From an uncultured Collinsella sp. (GTDB taxonomy: Bacteria > Actinomycetota > Coriobacteriia > Coriobacteriales > Coriobacteriaceae), in NCBI GenBank assembly GCA_900551185.1, contig URVF01000016.1:1-14968 (forward strand): a stretch of 14,968 bases of DNA. Direction: 5' to 3'. The position numbers and the translations under genes were made by a program. Numbering within the stretch: position 1 is the stretch's first letter; each line of letters opens with the position of its first letter. Under the pieces are notes generated by a model. The model saw nothing but the letters and a program-made list of their open reading frames with translations. It had not been told where the DNA came from and searched no databases. Of this stretch, positions 12,613-14,968 are shown in pieces.

Positions 12613-13332
12613 TTACATGACCATAACGTAGCGCGATCCCACGTAGTACTGCTTACCCATCAGGACCGGCTCGCCATTGGGGCCGGTAAAGCCGGCACGC
12701 AGATTGAGCAGCGGATCGTGCGGAGCAATGCCCAGCTCGGCCGCCTGCTCGGCGTTAGCTCGAACGGCCTCGACCGTACGGTAGCCAACCGAGACAATCG
12801 GGATTCCGCCAACACGCTCGACCTCGGCAAAAATCGACTTGTCCTCAAGATCGGCCGTCAACAGCTCACGGTAGGCGTCAAACGGCACAAAGATGTTCTC
12901 CTCAAAAATGGGCTCGCCGTCGGCCGTACGCACGCGCTTGATGTGCAGCAGCAGCGCGTCCTTCTGCAGGCCAAAGAACTCCATCTCGTTTTGACGTGCC
13001 GGCACAATCTGGCGATCGACCACATGCGCGCCCGCCTTCATGTCATTATCGGCACACAGCGCGGTAAACGTCTGCAGCGTCGAAGCGTGGAACTGGCGGT
13101 TGATGTGCGGCGTGGAGACAAAGGTGCCACGGCCCTGCTGCTTAACCAGGTAGCCATCGGAGCACAGCTCCTCGACGGCGCGGCGCACCGTAATGCGGCT
13201 CACGTCGTACTGCTCGGCTAGCTCAAGCTCGGACGGAATACGCTCCTTGGGTGCATAAACACCTTTCTCGATCGCGTCCTTGATTTCGTCATAAATCTGC
13301 TGGTAAAGTGGTGCATTTTTGGGCGTAGGCAT
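12613..13332 (-). CDS. GntR-family (HutC/UTRA) regulator, solitary
   Basis: The 239 residues have the GntR winged helix at the N-terminus (APLYQQIYDEIKDAI, ERIPSELELAEQYDVSRITVRRAV, wing QQGRGTFVSTP) and a UTRA domain ending GKQYYVGSRYVMVM. Its resemblance to the SIS-linked regulator in the recognition helix, wing and C-terminus suggests a duplicated pair with related ligands. The ATG at 13332 is preceded by a weak purine stretch (AAGAG) rather than a strong ribosome site. It stands alone between recQ and the YitT-family gene, so its targets are not obvious from context; its own AT-rich upstream region is one candidate. The ligand is unknown. Confidence 0.9.
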   Translation of the reverse strand: MPTPKNAPLYQQIYDEIKDAIEKGVYAPKERIPSELELAEQYDVSRITVRRAVEELCSDGYLVKQQGRGTFVSTPHINRQFHASTLQTFTALCADNDMKAGAHVVDRQIVPARQNEMEFFGLQKDALLLHIKRVRTADGEPIFEENIFVPFDAYRELLTADLEDKSIFAEVERVGGIPIVSVGYRTVEAVRANAEQAAELGIAPHDPLLNLRAGFTGPNGEPVLMGKQYYVGSRYVMVM

Positions 13333-13424
13333 ATCTAATCACTCTTATTGGAATATCGAAATAACTAATACGTATATAACGTCTAGTTTCATGTTACCTC
13401 ATATTGATAAAACGATACACCCTC
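13333..13424 (-). promoter_or_regulatory. AT-rich promoter region of the solitary GntR gene
   Basis: This 92-base stretch is markedly AT-rich. It contains the perfect palindrome ATACGTAT (13368-13375) and a second ACGT at 13380-13383, and on the minus strand GTTATATACG, which could supply a -10. I cannot fix a -35. The palindrome beside a probable -10 is the best operator candidate for autoregulation. It does not carry the ACAATATAG core of the other two GntR-linked promoters. Confidence 0.4.
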
Positions 13425-13461
13425 CCTACCAAAAAGCGACAGCTTCATTTTGGTAGGTTTT
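13425..13461 (+). repeat. Terminator-like repeat R2, copy b
   Basis: Stem CCTACCAAAA (13425-13434), loop AGCGACAGCTTCA, stem TTTTGGTAGG (13448-13457), then TTTTATCTGGG: all ten pairs are Watson-Crick and a T-run follows on the plus strand. It matches copy a (5508-5544, minus) in stem length, loop and trailing TTTTATCTG. All nearby genes are on the minus strand, so like copy a it points away from the gene next to it. Confidence 0.7.
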
Positions 13462-13477
13462 ATCTGGGCAAACGAAG

Positions 13478-13509
13478 GCCTCCCGAAAGCAGCGAGGCTT
13501 TCGGGAGGC
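13478..13509 (-). terminator. Terminator of the YitT-family gene
   Basis: A perfect 13-bp stem (13478-13490 with 13497-13509, loop of six) lies 43 bases past the YitT stop codon. On the minus strand it is followed by CTTCGTTTGCC, a poor U-tract, so efficiency may be moderate. Confidence 0.7.
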
Positions 13510-13552
13510 TCAAGCGGACAGGATTGCGCCAGGCCGGCAAAATGCCGGTACC

Positions 13553-14560
13553 CTACTTGCCGTCGTCCTGCTGCAGGCTGTCCTGCTCGCTGAGGCGCGC
13601 CTGCCTGCTGGCCATGCGCGCGGGCTTGTCGGGATCGGGTACGGCCGTGGGCATGGGCTCGTCGACATGACCGCCCCACCAGCCGCCCACAAAGTTGAGC
13701 GTGTGGAACACATTGATCACGGCGCCGGGATCAATGTCACACACCAGCTTGATAATGTCCTGACTCTCGTAGGTCGAGACAACGGCGTGCAGCAGATACA
13801 TCTTTTCGCGGCTGTATCCGCCGATGACCTCGGCGCAGCTAATGCCATGCTGAAAATGGTCAACATAGGCGGTCATGACCTCGTCCGCCTTGCGCGTCGT
13901 GATCTGCAGCGTCACGCGGTCGTAGCGACGATAGAAGCTGTCGATGGTCTTGGTCGAAATAAACTGGAACACGATGGAGTACGCCGCCTTGTCCCAGCCA
14001 AACATAAAGCCAAAGATCGCCAGGATAAAGCAGTTGAAACCAAAGATGACGCCCCAGATGGTCTTGCCCGTGTGGTTGGAAACCCACAGCGCGATAAAGT
14101 CGGTGCCGCCGGTGGATGCGCCGGATTTAAGCGCGATGGCAGCGCCCAGACCCGAGACCACGCCGCCAAAAATGATGAGCATGATCTTGTCGCCCAAAAA
14201 CGGAGCGAAGTGAAAGACGTTGAGAAACAGCGATGAGAGCACGACCTGCATCATCGAGAAGATGACGAAGCGCTTGCTAATGCCGCTCCAACATAGGAGC
14301 GCCACGGGGATGTTGAGCGCGAGCATACCGAGCGAGATGTCGATGTGAACGCCGCCCAGCGAAGTAACGCGATCGAGCAGGACCGCGACGCCGGTGAGAC
14401 CGCTCGGAAGCAGGTCGGCGGGCTGAATGAACGCCTGGATCAGGAATGTCTGGAGAACGGCGGAAATGGTGACCGCCACGGCAGTAATGGCGCGGCGGAC
14501 GATGGTGAGGCGGCCGAGCACGAGCACTCGGTCCGTGAGCTGATCGATGGCGTTCGCCAC
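13553..14560 (-). CDS. YitT-family membrane protein (DUF161 plus DUF2179)
   Basis: An integral membrane protein of unknown transport or sensing role. Hydrophobic segments lie at about 22-46, 73-91, 98-118, 125-145 and 168-188, as in the five-helix YitT domain, with the typical GASTGGTDFIAL (147-158). The cytoplasmic DUF2179 domain spans about 215-293 (RVTLQITTRKADEVM to INVFHTLNFVGGWW). A hydrophilic Asp/Gln-rich tail brings it to 335 residues, longer than the usual 280-300. The start is GTG at 14560, with AGGAG five bases ahead. A promoter lies about 50 bases upstream and a hairpin follows the stop, so it appears monocistronic. No substrate can be assigned. Confidence 0.9.
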   Translation of the reverse strand: MANAIDQLTDRVLVLGRLTIVRRAITAVAVTISAVLQTFLIQAFIQPADLLPSGLTGVAVLLDRVTSLGGVHIDISLGMLALNIPVALLCWSGISKRFVIFSMMQVVLSSLFLNVFHFAPFLGDKIMLIIFGGVVSGLGAAIALKSGASTGGTDFIALWVSNHTGKTIWGVIFGFNCFILAIFGFMFGWDKAAYSIVFQFISTKTIDSFYRRYDRVTLQITTRKADEVMTAYVDHFQHGISCAEVIGGYSREKMYLLHAVVSTYESQDIIKLVCDIDPGAVINVFHTLNFVGGWWGGHVDEPMPTAVPDPDKPARMASRQARLSEQDSLQQDDGK

Positions 14561-14605
14561 GTAAGCTCCTTTCGAAGGCAGATGTAGTTGTGGGGCATGT
14601 CCGCG

Positions 14606-14637
14606 ATTGTAGCATGGAGCGTGCGGGGGCGCTTCAA
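14606..14637 (-). promoter_or_regulatory. Extended -10 promoter of the YitT-family gene
   Basis: On the minus strand TGCTACAAT (hexamer 14606-14611, TGC at 14612-14614) is a good extended -10. TTGAAG at 14632-14637 lies 20 bases upstream, too far for an ideal -35, so the extended -10 probably dominates. Confidence 0.55.
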
Positions 14638-14699
14638 TTCACCCTCTCTCGACAACCAAAGCGGGACCAACAGCCTCCACGACCAAAGGCCCAAATTAC

Positions 14700-14818
14700 A
14701 AGTGAGTAGACTTTTTACGATCTGCCGAGCACACCCAAAACCGCCACCCCTGTGACCTGCGGTTTTGCTAGAGCAGATGCACTTTGTGCTCGTACTGCAC
14801 CAAAAAGTCTACTCACTT
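14700..14818. repeat. 119-base imperfect palindrome with 17-bp terminal arms
   Basis: The outer arms AAGTGAGTAGACTTTTT (14700-14716) and its exact complement (14802-14818) enclose a 9x9 internal loop. An 8-bp stem follows at equal offset (CGAGCACA 14726-14733 with TGTGCTCG 14785-14792), then an inner 8-bp stem AAAACCGC/GCGGTTTT (14737-14744 with 14759-14766). No open frame of interest lies within, and I see no flanking target duplication. The right arm (CCAAAAAGTCTAC) resembles the R1 core CCAAAAATCTAC. Confidence 0.75.
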
Positions 14819-14862
14819 AGTCCGAATCGAAGCCAAACGAATCCAAATAGAGGACAAATTAA

Positions 14863-14914
14863 GCCAATCCGCAGCAAAAGACGCGTGAACCAATGCTTCT
14901 CGCGGCGGATTGGC
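14863..14914 (-). terminator. Hairpin behind the partial HAD gene
   Basis: GCCAATCCGC (14863-14872) and GCGGATTGGC (14905-14914) form a perfect 10-bp stem that begins one base after the stop codon, around a 32-base loop. On the minus strand it is followed by TTAATTTG, a modest U-rich tract. It is a plausible 3' end for the gene entering from the right. Confidence 0.45.
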
Positions 14915-14915
14915 A

Positions 14916-14968
14916 CTACAAAGCGGCCAAAATGTCGGTCAGATTATCGATAACGGCATCGGCTCGCG
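14916..14968 (-). CDS. C-terminal end of a probable HAD-family hydrolase, cut by the window edge
   Basis: The minus-strand frame entering from the right edge reads RADAVIDNLTDILAAL and stops at 14916-14918. An ending of the form GADAVIDSLxEL is typical of phosphoglycolate-phosphatase-like HAD hydrolases, where it is the last strand and helix of the Rossmann core. Only 16 residues are visible, so the assignment rests on that motif and on the hairpin placed directly behind the stop. It is co-oriented with the YitT-family gene, 355 bases upstream of its start. Confidence 0.5.
   Translation of the reverse strand, partial: RADAVIDNLTDILAAL

Noticed and set aside
14700..14818. Complete insertion sequence
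   Set aside because: Only 119 bases, no transposase frame, and no target duplication seen at its ends.
14765..14953. Short plus-strand open frame near the right edge
   Set aside because: It covers the right arm of a palindrome, a hairpin and the end of a minus-strand gene, with no ribosome site or family resemblance.

Overview
The window is high-GC DNA dense in protein genes, with AT-rich promoters and many intergenic hairpins. The gene set (a mannose-family PTS, three GntR/UTRA regulators, a FrlB-like sugar isomerase, an L-2-hydroxyisocaproate-type dehydrogenase, a PreP-like M16 peptidase, MetA, RecQ, a YitT membrane protein) suggests a sugar-fermenting gut actinobacterium of the Coriobacteriia, most like Collinsella. 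That placement is inferred from gene content and style; no rRNA or other phylogenetic marker is present. I see no phage, IS transposase, CRISPR array, tRNA or rRNA.

Layout, left to right. Positions 1-1943 hold a minus-strand block, GntR regulator > PTS EIIA > PTS EIIB, closed by a strong terminator; no EIIC or EIID is present. Divergent from it is a 1011-residue M16C peptidase (2215-5250, plus). A 313-base gap then carries a terminator, two head-to-head copies of a REP-like hairpin and a backward-facing terminator-like repeat. The 5-formyl-THF cyclo-ligase (plus) follows, convergent with metA (minus), whose residue 111 predicts an acetyltransferase. A divergent gap leads to the 2-hydroxyacid dehydrogenase (plus). 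The long minus-strand run recQ > GntR > SIS deglycase-like gene fills 8441-12291. A third GntR (12613-13332), a YitT-family protein (13553-14560) and the last 16 codons of a probable HAD hydrolase (14916-14968) complete the minus strand.

How the genes may work together. EIIA and EIIB would phosphorylate an incoming sugar or Amadori compound. The SIS protein resembles fructoselysine-6-phosphate deglycase, which would cleave such a product in the cytoplasm. The promoters of the PTS pair and of the SIS gene share a closely similar operator core (ACAATATAG), so the two separated loci may form one GntR-controlled regulon. The remaining genes are housekeeping: one-carbon metabolism (cyclo-ligase), methionine synthesis (MetA), 2-oxoacid reduction, DNA repair (RecQ) and peptide degradation (M16C).

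The least explained content is intergenic: the two-copy nested repeat at 5328-5485; two copies of a terminator-like hairpin with covarying stem pairs (5508-5544 and 13425-13461); recurring elements carrying a TCCAAAAATC core; a 98-base multi-stem element at 12474-12571; and a 119-base imperfect palindrome at 14700-14818.
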